From contig NW_023361643.1 of NCBI RefSeq assembly GCF_001411555.2, positions 1 to 64,000 of the forward strand: a stretch of DNA of 64,000 nucleotides. The letters run 5' to 3'. Every line of letters starts with the position of its first letter. The first letter of the stretch is position 1. This DNA is from Juglans regia. Lineage: Eukaryota; Streptophyta; Magnoliopsida; Fagales; Juglandaceae. Below are positions 44,906 to 56,579 of the stretch, piece after piece. The position numbers were made by a program, and so were the translations under genes. The notes beneath the pieces are model-generated. The model was given only the letters and a program-made list of their open reading frames with translations, was not told the DNA's origin and searched no databases.

Positions 44906-46204
44906 ATGGCAGGACAACCAGCAAGTTTTGAAAAAAATCAGGAACATGGGGCTAAAAAATTGTCCAAGGAAATCGAAGGTATGATAAAAAACTTAGATAC
45001 ACTCCCAGCATCATCACCTAAACATTGTTGTATCTACAAGGTTTCAGATCACATTCGCAAATCGAACGAAGAAGCTTATACTCCTCAGGTAATATCAATT
45101 GGGCCTTTCCATCGTAATAACCCAACATTGCAAACCATGGAAAGGTTTAAATTGAGTTCTAAAGAGTTTCAAGGAACAAGCCGACACACAGTTGGAAGAT
45201 ATAGTAAGCACTATAAAAGGTGCAGAAGAAAGTGTTCGGGAAAGTTTTTCGGAGACTATATCACTTGACAGTGATGATTTTGTGAAAATGATCCTGCTTG
45301 ATGCCAGCTTCATTATCGAGTATTTCTAGAAAAACAAGACGTTGGACTGGACCGACGATGACCGGGAAATAGTAGAGCCGTGGTTGTGCAATAGGATGCA
45401 AATGGACTTCATATTACTTGAAAATCAGCTTCCTTTCTTTATTATTGAGAAAATATATGACATTGCATTTCCATGTCTCTCAAAAAACAACCCCTTCATT
45501 GGGCTTACCTTTCGCCAGTTCGAATATTACAACGTTCAAAATTTCCAATATTCTCCGTCGACAAAAATATTGCACTTCACTGACTTGGTTTGAAACTTTT
45601 GCATGCCTCCTAGCGAAAGGCGACCGAAAGGAGAGTCTCAAAAGATGAAGGAAATGTACAGTGCGATCCAGCTGGATGAGGTAGGATTAAAGTTTAAGAA
45701 GAGAGAATCAAGCAATATTAATTGGTCAGCTCTTGAACTAAAATATGCGGACGGAGTGCTGGAAATCCCACGCTTTCAGTTAGACGATACCATGGAGATT
45801 TATGCTCGAAACCTCGTTGCCTTGGAGAAATGTCACTATCCTAAAGATGAGGCATATATTACTGATTACTATACCCTGTTAGGTTTCCTTATCAAAACAG
45901 ACAAAGATTTGGATGTACTTGTACGAGAGCAGATCATCGATAATTGGCTGGATGGCGTTGTGGCAACTTCATTGATCAACAAGCTGTCCGGCGAAAAATG
46001 TTTGTATATCAAAATGAACTCTTATTATCACAAGATGGCTGAAGAGTTGAACGAATTCTATAATAAACCCCCAAAGCTCATCCCCTTGATACGGTTTTAT
46101 TTCGCACGCGTTTGGCTGGTACTATTACCATATCCGGTTCTATTGGGTTGTTTCTCATTGTGGTTGGATCTGCATGCTCTGTCCTATCGCTCAAGTACAA
46201 GTAG
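44906..46204 (+). pseudogene. DUF247 (UPF0481) protein, broken
   Basis: DUF247 proteins are plant-specific, often end in a membrane segment and form clusters; members act in grass self-incompatibility, while most have no known role. Translation starts MAGQPASFEKNQEHG and shows CCIYKVSDHIRKSNEEAYTP and QVISIGPFHRNNPTLQTMER. The frame shifts near 45155 and continues KSFKEQADTQLED, then DDFVKMILLDASFIIEYF, a TAG at 45327, and then DREIVEPWLCNRMQMDFILLE and NQLPFFIIEKIYDIAF. A TGA at 45591 replaces a probable Arg before NFCMPPSERRP. The later part has VLEIPRFQLDDTMEIYARNL and a second frameshift near 46100, after which the hydrophobic tail GSIGLFLIVVGSACSVLSL ends at TAG 46202. Two frameshifts and two stops in an otherwise complete single exon show a fairly recent loss of function. 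Confidence 0.9.
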
Positions 46205-46432
46205 TACTTTTAAGTTTGTTTTTTAATTTTGATGTATTTTAAAGCTAGTTTAATTCTAATTAAGCTTGTTTATTTTTAAGTACCCCACATGGGCTTGCCT
46301 TGTATGAAGATTAGTCGGTGTGTATTTGGTAATAAAATATGACTATTTATTTATTCTCGTAGTTTTCGGAGAAATAAGTACTGATTTTTAATTGTAGGAG
46401 TAATAAAACCATCAAGTTAAATGAATAATTGT
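46205..46432 (+). repeat. DUF247 3' flank (module i, also at 59340-59500)
   Basis: TAATTCTAATTAAGCTTGTTTATTT, GGGCTTGCCTTGTAT(G/A)AAGATTAGT and TGTGTATTTGGTAATAAAATATGA recur at 59345-59490. It contains AATAAAA, possibly the old polyadenylation region. A LINE is inserted at its right end. Confidence 0.75.
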
Positions 46433-46473
46433 TTTTTTTTTTTTTTTTGAAATAAACCTCATTGTATTCATAT

Positions 46474-46873
46474 TCAACTTGTAACCAACTCTTCATACAT
46501 TTTGTCTATACTCAACTGATTTGTAATGGTCTCAGGGCCCTCCTCTACCCAGTACATATCATTATCCCCATATAAAGCCAATTTAGCTAATTGATGGACA
46601 ACCTCATTTTCTTCCCTATGGATAAAAGCAACCTCCCATCTTGAATAGAAGTTCAGTTTCTACTGCAAATTCTTTACCAAGTGACCGTAGCTAGAATCAT
46701 CATTCTCACCACTGCTTACTGCATCAATGACACATTTTGCATCACCTTCAAAGATGACCTCACCTAAACCCAGTTCTTCACAAAGAACCATTGCCTCCCA
46801 CAAAGCAGTACATTCAGCCCCAAAGGCCCCATAGCTCGACTCTCTTGTAAGACATGCTGCAGCATAAACCTCC
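46474..46873 (-). pseudogene. RNase H-like domain of the LINE, C-terminal part
   Basis: Reads from the insertion site leftward: YAAACLTRESSYGAFGAECTALWEAM, then FEGDAKCVIDAVSSGEN, a TAG near 46660, then LNFYSRWEVAFIHREENEVV and HQLAKLALYGDNDMYWVEEG, to a stop at 46474. E of AECTAL and D of EGDA are catalytic positions of the RNase H fold and are kept. The N-terminal half is at 52219-52595. Confidence 0.75.
46869..46873. other. Target site duplication, left copy (CCTCC)
   Basis: CCTCC directly left of the copia 5' LTR; the same five bases follow the 3' LTR at 52214-52218. Confidence 0.9.
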
Positions 46874-47536
46874 TGTTGAAGATGTGCCAAGTTTTTTTAA
46901 GTTTGTATTTTCATTAATGGCAATTTTTTTTTTTTGTAAATAGATTAATGGCAAACTTGTAATATTTGAGTTATGGCAAAGTTGTAATATTGAGTGATGA
47001 CAAACTTGTAATATTTGAGTTTATATTAAAAGGCTATTGCCTACGGGACGTAAAACGAAGCAGAAGAAAAAAAAAGGAACTTTACCTTTTTCATTCGACG
47101 TCGCACGCATCTAGAGAGAAACGAAGGGGTTTTTTCAAACCCTAGATTTATCAAGATCAAATTGGAGTTTGAGGAGATGATCAATTATATTTTATGGTAT
47201 GGTTTCCTTAGAGGTTAATACGAGGAAGCCAGTCCATATTTTGTATAGTGATAAATGTTTGTAAGTGATAAAAAACTCAAGTTCTTTGATGCATTCTTCA
47301 ATAATAAAGACTCTTAGACTGTTCCTGCCGTGGATGTAGACCATTAGGGTCGAACCACGTAATTTCTTGTGTTGATTTCACATTTCTTTTATTATTCTTG
47401 TTTTTATTTTGATCTTGCATGAGTATATATTTTCTTGGATTTGGTTGTCTGATATTCAATATTAAATTGCATATTACAACTACGTTAATTTGGTTTTGTT
47501 TGAGTATTTGTTTGTTGAGAGGCTGAAAATATAACA
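46874..47536 (+). repeat. Copia 5' LTR
   Basis: 663 bp, TG...CA. Contains TTTGAGTTTATATTAAAAGG near 47020-47040, a possible TATA region, upstream of the conserved GACGTCGCACGC part. Confidence 0.92.
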
Positions 47537-47538
47537 AG

Positions 47539-47556
47539 TGGTATCAAGAGCTTTGG
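47539..47556 (+). other. Copia primer binding site
   Basis: TGGTATCAAGAGCTTTGG begins three bases after the LTR and is close to the initiator-tRNA-Met match TGGTATCAGAGC, with one extra A. Confidence 0.75.
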
Positions 47557-47560
47557 TTCG

Positions 47561-50500
47561 ATGGGGACTACAAGGTTCGATATCGAAAAGTTCGATGGAA
47601 AAAATGACTTTGGACTGTGGAGGATCAAGATGAAAGCCATTCTCACTCAACAGGGTCTCCAAGAAGCTCTTCTTGGAGAAAAGAAAATGGAAACTGTTGA
47701 AGAGAAGGATAAGAGATAAATCTTGAGGAAGGCTCACAGCACACTCATTCTTTCTCTCGGAGACAAAGTTCTGAGGGAGGTAGCCAACGAAGACACCACT
47801 GCTGGAATCTGGCTGAAATTAGAGAGCCTCTACATGACAAAATCTCTGGCCAACCGACTGTACAAGAAAACAAAACTCTACACATTCAAGATGTCCACAG
47901 GTATATCGATTTCTGACCATCTCGATGCTTTCAATAAAATTATTTAAATTTGGCTAATATTGATATTAAAATTGACGATGAAGATCAAGCAATTTTATTG
48001 TTGAGTTCTCTGGATAATTCTTATGCTAGTTTGAAAGAGACCATGATGTATGGGAGGGAAACACTGACCTTAGATGAGGTTCAGGCCGTATTGCACTCTA
48101 GGGAATTACAAGCCATGTCTGAAATAAAATTTGAAGCTGGGGAGGGCTTGACTGTGAGAGGGAGAGCTGAAAAAAGAGGTCAAAAGAGAAAGAATTGTAA
48201 AAACAATGTGAGGGGTAGGTCTAAGTCTAAAGGGAAGCAATTAAAATGTTTCTTATGTCACAAAGAGGGGCATTTCAAAAGATTGCCCCAATAAGAGACC
48301 TTACACAGGAAATGGGTCTAAGGAGGAGGGGAATGCCTCGGTTGTGAGTGATGGGTAGGAGAGTGCCGAGGTTCTAAACGTGTCCGAGATTGATTCAAGA
48401 AAAGAATGGGTCCTTGATTCAAGATGTTATTTTCACATGTGTCCTAATAAAACATGGTTTGAAACTTTTACTAGTTTAGATGGGGGGTTTGTAATGCTTG
48501 GCAACAATACGTCTTATAAAATCCAGGGTATAGGGTCGGTGAGACTAAGGCTCCATGATGGTATTGAAAGACTCTTAACTGAGGTTAGATACATACCTGA
48601 ATTAAAAAGGAACCTAATCTCACTAGGTGTGTTAGACCAATTCGGGTACACCTTTTAGATCTGAATCTGGATCTTTGAGGGTTGCTAAGGGTATACTTAT
48701 CGTGATGAAAGGAGTCATTAAAAATGGCTTGTATACCCTCATTGGGAAAACTGTTATAGGTGAGGTTTCTTCTATCCTTGAGAAGGGTGAGGATAGAGTT
48801 GTTCTATGGCACAAAAGGTTAGGTCACGTGAGTTACAAGGGACTTTTAGAACTCCATAAACAGGGGTTGCTAGGTGAGAAAAAGCTGGAAAATTTACCTT
48901 TTTGTGAGGATTGTATTATTGGGAAAGCCAAAAGGGTAAGCTTTAAAACAGCCACTCATACTACAAAACAAATCCTAGACTATGTGCACTCGAACCTTTG
49001 GGGTCCAGCTAGGGTCAACTCACATGGAGGGGGAAGTTATTTCCTTTCTATAATTGATGACTATTCTAGAAACATGTGACTGTACATTCTTAAAAATAAG
49101 AGTGACACTTTTGAAAAGTTCAAGGAATGGAAGAAATTGGTAGAAACTCAACTAGGAAGGAAGGTTAAGAAATTAAGAACTGATAATGGGCTTGAGTATC
49201 TCTCAAGTGAATTCAATCAGTTTTGTAAGGAGGGTATGGCTAGGCATAAAACAGTAAGGGAAACCCCTCAACAGAATGGTCTAGCCGAGAGGATGAATAG
49301 GACCATATTGGAGAGGGTTAGATGTTTACTGTCAAACTCAGGACTTCCTAAGTCTTTTTGGGCTGAAGCTGCCACAACTGCAGTCCATTTAATTAATAGG
49401 AGTCCTTCTTCAGCCATAGGGTTTAAGACTCCTCAAGAAATGTGGACTGGAAAACCTTCTAACTATGACTACTTGAGGGTGTTTGGGTGTGTTGCGTATG
49501 CTCACACCCGAACTGACAAACTGGAACCAAGAGTTATGAAGTGTATCTTTGTAGGGTACCCTGAGGGAGTAAAAGGGTACAAGTTATGGATTGATGAGCC
49601 AGGGATATAAAAGTGTATCATTAGTAGAGATGTGGTCTTTAATGAACATGAAATGGCTCGGGTTAAAACTAAAAGACTTGAACCCACTCAGGATACTAAC
49701 CCAGAGAAGATAGATCTTGAGGTGGAGCAACCTGACAATAATTTGAGAAAATTAAAAGGCCAGGATGCTGAGACTCAAACTTCCACTTTAGGTGATGAGG
49801 ACCAAGGTGGAGTTAGTTCATACAACTTGGTCAGGGATAGAAAAAGGAGGGTTATAAAACCCCCCAAGAGGTATGGTCAAGCTGAAATGACTGTTTATGC
49901 TTTGACCGTAGCAGATGAAGTTATAGAAATAGATCCTAGATCCTACAAGGAAGCCATGGAAAGTATTGAGTCTCATAAATGGGTACATGCCATGGATGAG
50001 GAAATGGATTCTTTGAAAAAGAATCATACTTGGGAAATGGTTGTTAAGCTTGAAAAGGCTAAGCTGGTAGGGTCTAAATGGATCTACAAAAGGAAAGAAG
50101 GCATACCAGGAGTTGAGGGTCCTAGGTATAAAGCTAGGCTGGTAGCAAAGGGATTCACTCAAAGGGAAGGGATAGATTTTAATGCAATTTTTTCACCTAT
50201 TGTTAAACACAGTTCAATAAGGTTAATTCTATCCTATACTGCTTATGAAGATTTACATTTGGAGCAATTAGATGTAAAAACTGCTTTCTTGCATGGTGAA
50301 CTAGATGAGACTATTTACATGCAACCCCCTGAGGGTTATGTAAATGAGTCCAACATTGATCATGTCTGTTTACTTAAAAAATCATTGTATGGCCTTAAAC
50401 AGTCCCCAAGGCAATGGTACAAAAGATTTGACTCTCATATGTTGGACAATGGTTTTAAAAGGAGTCATTAATATAGTTGTGTGTACTTTAGGCATTCCGG

Positions 50501-51471
50501 GGACCACATTATCTACTTACTCTTGTATGTAGATGACATGCTTATAGCATGTAGGGATGCCGATCTAATTGAGGAAGTCAAGTGTATACTGAAAACAGAA
50601 TTTGAGATGAAGGAACTTGGACCAGCTAAGATGATATTAAGTATGGAAATAGTTAGAGATAGGAAAAGAAGACTTCTCTATCTATCTCAGAAAAACTATA
50701 TCACCGAGATCCTCAACAGGTTTGGCATGTCTAATTTAAAATCTGTTAGCACACCAATAGGACAACATTCAAAACTGTCCATAAATCAAACCCCTAAAAC
50801 CGAGGAAGACATTAGATTTATGCAAGATATACCCTATGCAAGCATGGTGGGAAGCATCATGTATGCTATGGTGTGCTCTAGACCTGACTTAACCTATGCT
50901 GTTAGCATGGTAAGTAGGTTTATGAGTAACCTGGGAAGCCACATTGGCATGCTATGAAGTGGGTATTACAGTATTTAATTGGAACTCAATGTCTAGATTT
51001 GAGGTTTGGAGGGGATGTGCAACAGGGGAATGAGTTAGAGAGATTTGTGGATTCTGACTATGCTGCTAATTTGGATACCAGAAAGTCTTTGACTGGGTAT
51101 GTATTTATAGCATTTGGAGGGGCTATTAGTTCGAAAGCTAATTTACAATCTGTAGTTGCTTTATCAACAACTGAATCTGAATATATTGCTATGGTAGAAG
51201 CAATAAAGGAGGCTATGTGGTTAAAGGGTTTTTCACATGAGTTAGGCATATTTAAAGAAGCACTATACATCTTGCCAAGAATTTAGTATACCATGAAAGG
51301 TCTAAACATATAGACATTCGACTTCATTTTGTGAGAGATGTAATAGCATCTGGAGAGATTAAAGTAGAAAATGTTCCAACTGAGGAAAACCCTTCTGATA
51401 TGATGGCAAAATCCCTACCAGCTACCACGTTTAGGCATTGCCTAAATTTGATTAATATGGGGAGCTATTAG
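47561..51471 (+). pseudogene. Copia gag-pol polyprotein, broken
   Basis: Gag starts MGTTRFDIEKFDGKND (ATG 47561), with a stop at 47717 and a frame change near 47945. The zinc knuckle CFLCHKEGHFKR loses its last Cys by a frameshift near 48290. The protease site reads WVLDSRCYFHM, with Arg in place of the Gly of D-S-G. GAG-pre-integrase has LWHKRLGHVSYKGL. Integrase has IIDDYSRNM, then a TGA at 49077 where Trp is expected, then LRTDNGLEYLSSEF and TPQQNGLAERMNRT. Reverse transcriptase has QLDVKTAFLHGELDE and LLLYVDDMLIA, with a stop at 50469 between them. RNase H has DSDYAANLDTRKSLTGYVF and ALSTTESEYIAMVEA. About seven lesions in all. Each domain is recognisable along the full length, so the element is complete but coding-dead. 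Confidence 0.92.
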
Positions 51472-51553
51472 AGCTCGGATTACTTTGTAGGAACAGTCTA
51501 GAGGAAGAAGAAGATAACTTTGCAAGGATAAAAGACTTGTCAAGGTGGAGATT

Positions 51554-52213
51554 TGTTGAAGATGTGTCAAGTTTTTTTAAGTTTGTATTTTCATTAATGG
51601 CATTTTTTTTTTGTAAATAGATTAATGGCAAACTTGTAATATTTGAGTTATGGCAAAGTTGTAATATTGAGTGATGGCAAATTTGTAATATTTGAGTTTA
51701 TATTAAAAGGATATTGCCTACGGGACGTAAAACGAAGCAGAAGAAAAAAAAAAGGAACTTTACCTTTTTCATTCGACGTCGCACGCATCTAGAGAGAAAC
51801 GAAGGGGTTTTTTCAAACCCTAGATTTATCAAGATCAAATTGGAGTTTGAGGAGATGATCAATTATATTTTATGGTATGGTTTCGTTAGAGGTTAATACG
51901 AGGAAGCCAGTCCATATTTTGTACAGTGATAAATGTTTGTAAGTGATCAAAAACTCAAGTTCTTTGATGCATTCTTCAATAATAAAGACTCCTAGACTAT
52001 TCCTGCCGTGGATGTAGACCATTAGGGTCGAACCAGTAATTTCTTGTGTTGATTTCGCATTTCTTTTATTATTCTTGTTTTTATTTTGATCTTGCATGAG
52101 TATATATTTTCTTGGATTTGGTTGTCTAATATTCAATATTAAATTGCATATTACAACTACGTTAATTTGGTTTTGTTTAAGTATTTGTTTGTTGAGAGCC
52201 TGAAAATATAACA
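51554..52213 (+). repeat. Copia 3' LTR
   Basis: 660 bp, preceded by the purine tract at 51541-51553 and followed by CCTCC. Confidence 0.92.
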
Positions 52214-52218
52214 CCTCC
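52214..52218. other. Target site duplication, right copy (CCTCC)
   Basis: Matches 46869-46873. Confidence 0.9.
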
Positions 52219-52595
52219 CCTCTGCAATCCCTAATAATCACCCCAAGACCCAACTTTTTAGTAGACTCTTTTATTGCTGCATTAAAATTTATTTTAAGCA
52301 GTTGACCTTCTGGTTTCTTCCATCCCTGCCTCTATTAATACCAGCATTATCATCAGCCTGAAAAGCATCTTCCCCCCTCCTTTCTCGAGCCAATTTTAAA
52401 TCTTCATAACCTGATAAAGACATTTGTACAATGCTAGCCGGATTCAAGAATTTATTATCAAAAACCACCCTATTCCTTCTATATCATATGTTTCCCAAAA
52501 TAATAACCATTTTCTCTACATTTTCTACTGTGAGTTTACTATGCACATCCTCCCACAATTGGTAGAAACTCTTCTCCCTGTACATTCGATTATTA
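52219..52595 (-). pseudogene. LINE RNase H region, N-terminal part
   Basis: Minus strand reads YQLWEDVHSKLTVENVEKMV, then NRVVFDNKFLNPASIVQM and LKINFNAAIKESTKKLGLGVIIRDCRG up to the insertion, with several stops. The first catalytic Asp of the RNase H fold (usually F-D-A/V-A) is Asn in F-N-A-A. It continues at 46873. Confidence 0.7.
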
Positions 52596-52664
52596 ATTAG
52601 AGTTATGGTTTACGAACCAAATTATATTAAATTGCGGCGGCCCCGTTTAAGTGTCTTTTTATCT

Positions 52665-52950
52665 TACATATGTGATAACGTGCATGAGTTGTTTTGCCTT
52701 TTCTTAAACTATTTTACAACTTAATTTTCTACTGTTACTTATATTATTATCATTATTTTTAGATTTTTATCATCATTTAAAAATGAGTCTCTTATTAATA
52801 GAAAATTATAGATGTTGAAAAAATGATCGTTTATGAAAAATAAATAATTTAAATTTTTTAAAAAATAATTGTTAGAGATGAATAGTTAGAAGCATGAAGA
52901 AGACAAATAACTCCTGTTTGAGAAAACAGAGATTTAGTATTAAAGTTGAA
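52665..52950 (+). repeat. Duplicated module g, copy 2
   Basis: Matches 6190-6500 (CTTTTCTTAAACTATTTTAC ... GATGAATAGTTAGAAGCATG). Its natural neighbour, module h, lies at 58825, on the far side of the second CACTA element. Confidence 0.8.
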
Positions 52951-53048
52951 AAATATAATATTAAAGAAGATTGAGAATTGAAATTAAAAAATCATATTTT
53001 TCTTTACATATGTTAAAAGTAAAATACAAAATATGATAGAATTTCGTA

Positions 53049-53074
53049 AACAACGCTCAAATGATAGCGTTGTT
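53049..53074. other. Perfect 9-bp hairpin
   Basis: AACAACGCT (53049-53057) and AGCGTTGTT (53066-53074), with eight bases between, near the probable left end of CACTA 2. Confidence 0.6.
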
Positions 53075-53290
53075 CACAAAATTTATAGTATGTATCTCCT
53101 CAGTCAAGGTATCAACCTTGTCGTTGAGGATACCTACACGTAGTAGAGTGAAGAGATTTGTACAATATGGATAATATAATCTCGAATGGGATAGGACCAA
53201 CTACCTTATCAAGAAAGCAATGAGAATTGGAGCATGACATGCATTTGAATTTTCTATGTACGTGTTATTAATAGATAGATGTATTTAGAA

Positions 53291-56289
53291 ATGGACAAAA
53301 ATTGGATGCGTTTGGGCGATAGACTTGAAAAGGATTACGTACCTTATGCGCGTGGAGTAAGAACCTTCATTGATTTTGTATGGGCCTCTGCTGATAGCCG
53401 TGGTTATATTAAGTGTCCATGTCGGTTATATTAAGTGTCCATGTCGAGGTGCTTCCCGAAGGGTCTGCATTGTCCAAGAACTTTTATGAAGCGAAACAGT
53501 TGAGAAAGGGATTAGGAATTGAGTACAAGTCCATACATGCATTCAGAAATGATTGTGTTTTGTTCTGGAAGGAGAATGAGGAGAAACAAGCACGTCCTGT
53601 ATGTGGAGAGTCGAGGTGAAAGGGTAAGAAAAACATGTTGGTTAAGGTATTGCGGTATTTTCCCTTGAGACCAAGGTTGCAAAGACTATATATGTGTAAG
53701 AAAATAGCTTACAATAAAAGGTGGTACGAGGAGAAAAGAGTTAAGGATGACGCATATATGAGGCACACATCTGACTCACTTTCGTGGCAATCTTTCAATA
53801 ATCAATACCCAGAATTTGAGATAGAAGCTCAAAATGTGCGTCTGGGATTCACAACCGATGGATTCAACCCTTTTGAGAATATGAGTACAAATTATAGCAC
53901 TTGGCCTATAGTATTGATTCCGTACAATCTTCCAACATGGAGGTGCATGAAGGCGTCCAAGTTTTTGTTAACTTTACTTATCCCTGTTTTGATATCACTT
54001 GGGATTGACATTGATGTATTCATGTAGCTATTGATTGAGGAGCTGAAAGAGTTACGGGAAATAGGCGTTAGAACTTATGATGCATCCACGTTGATATCTT
54101 TTCAGATGCATGCTGTGGTATTGTGGACCATAAATGACTTTCTGGCATATGTGAATCTTTCCGATTGGAGTACGAAAGGAAAGTTAGCGTGTCCGACATG
54201 TAATAAAGAAACTACTAGTGAGTGGTTAAAATATTCTCAGAAGTTGTGTTTCATGGGTCATCGACGTTATCTACCAGCAAATCATGCATGGAGAAGAGAA
54301 TATGCTAAGTTTGATGGGAGAGTAGTGGATAGAATTGCACCAAATGAGTTGTCTGGGGAAGATATAGTGGAACAACTGGTACATGTTAGAGCGAACAATT
54401 TTGGCAAAGGTCGGAGAAAGAACAAGAGAAAGCAAGGCGCAGCAGAATTGAATTGGACAAAGCGTAGTATTTTTTTTGACTTGTCGTATTGGTCTCCCTG
54501 CATCTTGCGACATAGTTTGGATGTAATTCACATAGAGAAGAATATCTATGATAATATACTGGGTACATTTATGAGTATTAACAAAAAGACGAAGGATACA
54601 ATCAAGATGAGGAAATATCTTGAGAGAATGAGAATTAAACATAATCTACATTTGCGGGTGGAAGGCAATAGGGTGGTCATGTTGCATGCATGTTTTACGA
54701 TGACGAGGGAGGAGATGATGGACTTCTGCAAATGTTTGCAATGTGTGAAGTTGCCAGATGGTTATGCTTCAAATATTGGTAGATGCGTGAGCCCTGATGA
54801 CTGGAAAATCAGTAGATTGAAAAGTTATGACTGTCACGTATTTTTACAGAAGCTATTACCTGTGGGAATTTGTGGGAAGCTGGCATCTAATGTACGTGTC
54901 GCCATATCCGAACTCTATTTGTTTTTTAAGAATTTGTGCCCTCGGGTAATAAATCGAAATGTGTTGCAGAAATTGGAAGAAGACATTACTACGATACTAT
55001 GTAAATTCGAGCAGATCTTTCCACCATTATTTTTTGATGTCATGGTCCATTTAGCAATACATTCACTGCAAGAGGTACTGTTGGGTGGACCGGTGCAGAT
55101 CCGTTAGATGTATCCAGTTAAAAGATTTTTGGGTCGACTGAAGAGCACTATTGGAAATAAAGCTAGAGCTGAGGATTCAATAGCATAGGCCTATATACAC
55201 GATGAATGGTTAACATTTTGCTCTCTATATCTATGTGGTGTTGAGACATGATTTAATCGTCAAGAGCGAAATGCTGATCTTGCTGCTCCACTTTCTCATG
55301 AGCTATCAGTGTTTTCCCAGAATATACGACTCTTGGGTGCACAAACGGGTTACGATTTAATTGATGGAGAGTTGGGTAAAGTTCGCTGGTATGTGCTAAA
55401 TAATTGCCGGGAGATTAATGACTATATCTGGTATGTCGTTCCATGCTTCGAATAATTCTAGTTTTCTTGAAGTTGAACTATAACTGTTGTGCTCAAAATA
55501 TACTTCTTTTGCATTTATATATAATAGTTAGCACATGGACAAACTTAGGATAGAAGGCGTAGAAAATATAGAGGCAAGACACAAGGAAGAATTTCCTGAA
55601 TGGTTTTAAGAACGTGTATAAACTAAAATTATATATATGTTATATTTTGAAACTTTTAACTCAGGGTAACTTTTAATAAATATATACTATTTCAATTGTT
55701 AGATTTTGGAATAACATACTCGTGATCTCGGATCAATTTCTCCTAAATTGTATGCATTGGCCTATGGTCCCTCAAATAGAGCACTTCGATACAATGCATG
55801 CACGGTTCGAGGTTATAGATTCCATATTCTAGACTGTGAATGTAATAGAAAGATTCAAAATTCTGGTGTGTTGATCGAAGGGAGTCATGGAACAGATGAT
55901 ACTGAGTATTATGGTATCATAGTGATATTATCGGATTGAAATATCTGGGTGGGACTGTAACATATGTCTTTAAATGTGATTGGTGGGATCTAGGCGGTGG
56001 TCGGGTTTCGATATATAGGGATAATCAATTTACGAGTGTCAATACTGCATCTAAATGGTATGCAGATGATCCATTTGTATTGGCTTGCCAAGCTACCCAA
56101 GTCTATTACATGATTGATCCAATAAAAAGTGCTGATGAAGATAGTGGAGAGATAACTTAGCGAGTCATATAAAAATTTGTCCCTCAAAATATATATGAAA
56201 TAGAAACAAATGCAGAATATGAGAATAGTGGAGATGAAGATGACACTCAAATTGTAGAGGCATACCCAAGAATATGGAAAGGGTATTAA
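53291..56289 (+). pseudogene. CACTA 2 TNP2-type transposase, decayed with internal deletion
   Basis: Starts MDKNWMRLGDRLEKDYVPYA and continues to IKCPCR, as in CACTA 1. A 22-bp tandem duplication (53402-53423, 53424-53445) then breaks the frame, and about 450 bp present in CACTA 1 are missing. The Transposase_21 core resumes with IHAFRNDCVLFWKENEE, WPIVLIPYNLPTW, VLWTINDFLAYVNLSDWSTKG and HSLDVIHIEKNI. DUF4218 reads FPPLFFDVMVHLAIHSLQE, and DUF4216 reads YYGIIVILSD ... VTYVFKCDWWDLGGG. Stops occur at 54028 and 55105 and repeatedly after that. It is a relic, although long stretches (358 codons at 54031-55107) stay open. Confidence 0.88.
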
Positions 56290-56579
56290 CTTGTTTGTTG
56301 ACCTAGGTGCACTCAAGTTCCTCCCCTTGTTAAATGATCATTCAATTCAAGTAAGTGAATCAGAATCCAGGCAGGAGGTGGATAAGGAGGACGAAGAAGA
56401 GGTGCATGATGATGATGAACATGCTATTGAGGGAGATTCTGAAACAAGTATGGAAAATACATCCGAAAATGAAAAACAAAAGTACTAAATATTTTATTCA
56501 TATAGGTGAATATAAAATATTATACTTTTCATAATTTCTTCTAATTCATTTTTCTTGATATAATTAATTATTTTCAAGT

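Larger units (their letters stand above)
46874..52213 (+). mobile_element. Ty1-copia retrotransposon, full length, 5340 bp
   Basis: Bounded by CCTCC duplications. The LTRs (46874-47536 and 51554-52213) both start TGTTGAAGATG and end AAATATAACA. The primer binding site begins TGGTATCAAGAG at 47539 and a purine tract GGTGGAGATT precedes the 3' LTR. I count about a dozen substitutions plus a few small indels between the LTRs, roughly 2 percent, so the insertion is young compared with the rest of the window. Domain order gag, protease, integrase, reverse transcriptase, RNase H is that of Ty1-copia. The coding region carries several stops. Confidence 0.95.
46433..52595 (-). mobile_element. LINE 3' part (RNase H), split by the copia insertion
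   Basis: On the minus strand a fragment starts near 52595, is interrupted at 52218 by a copia element and resumes at 46873, ending in an A tail (complement of the T run 46433-46449). Left and right parts join into one protein reading once the copia element and one target copy are removed. The 5' end is truncated as usual for LINEs. The insertion lies in the 3' flank of the DUF247 pseudogene. Confidence 0.75.
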
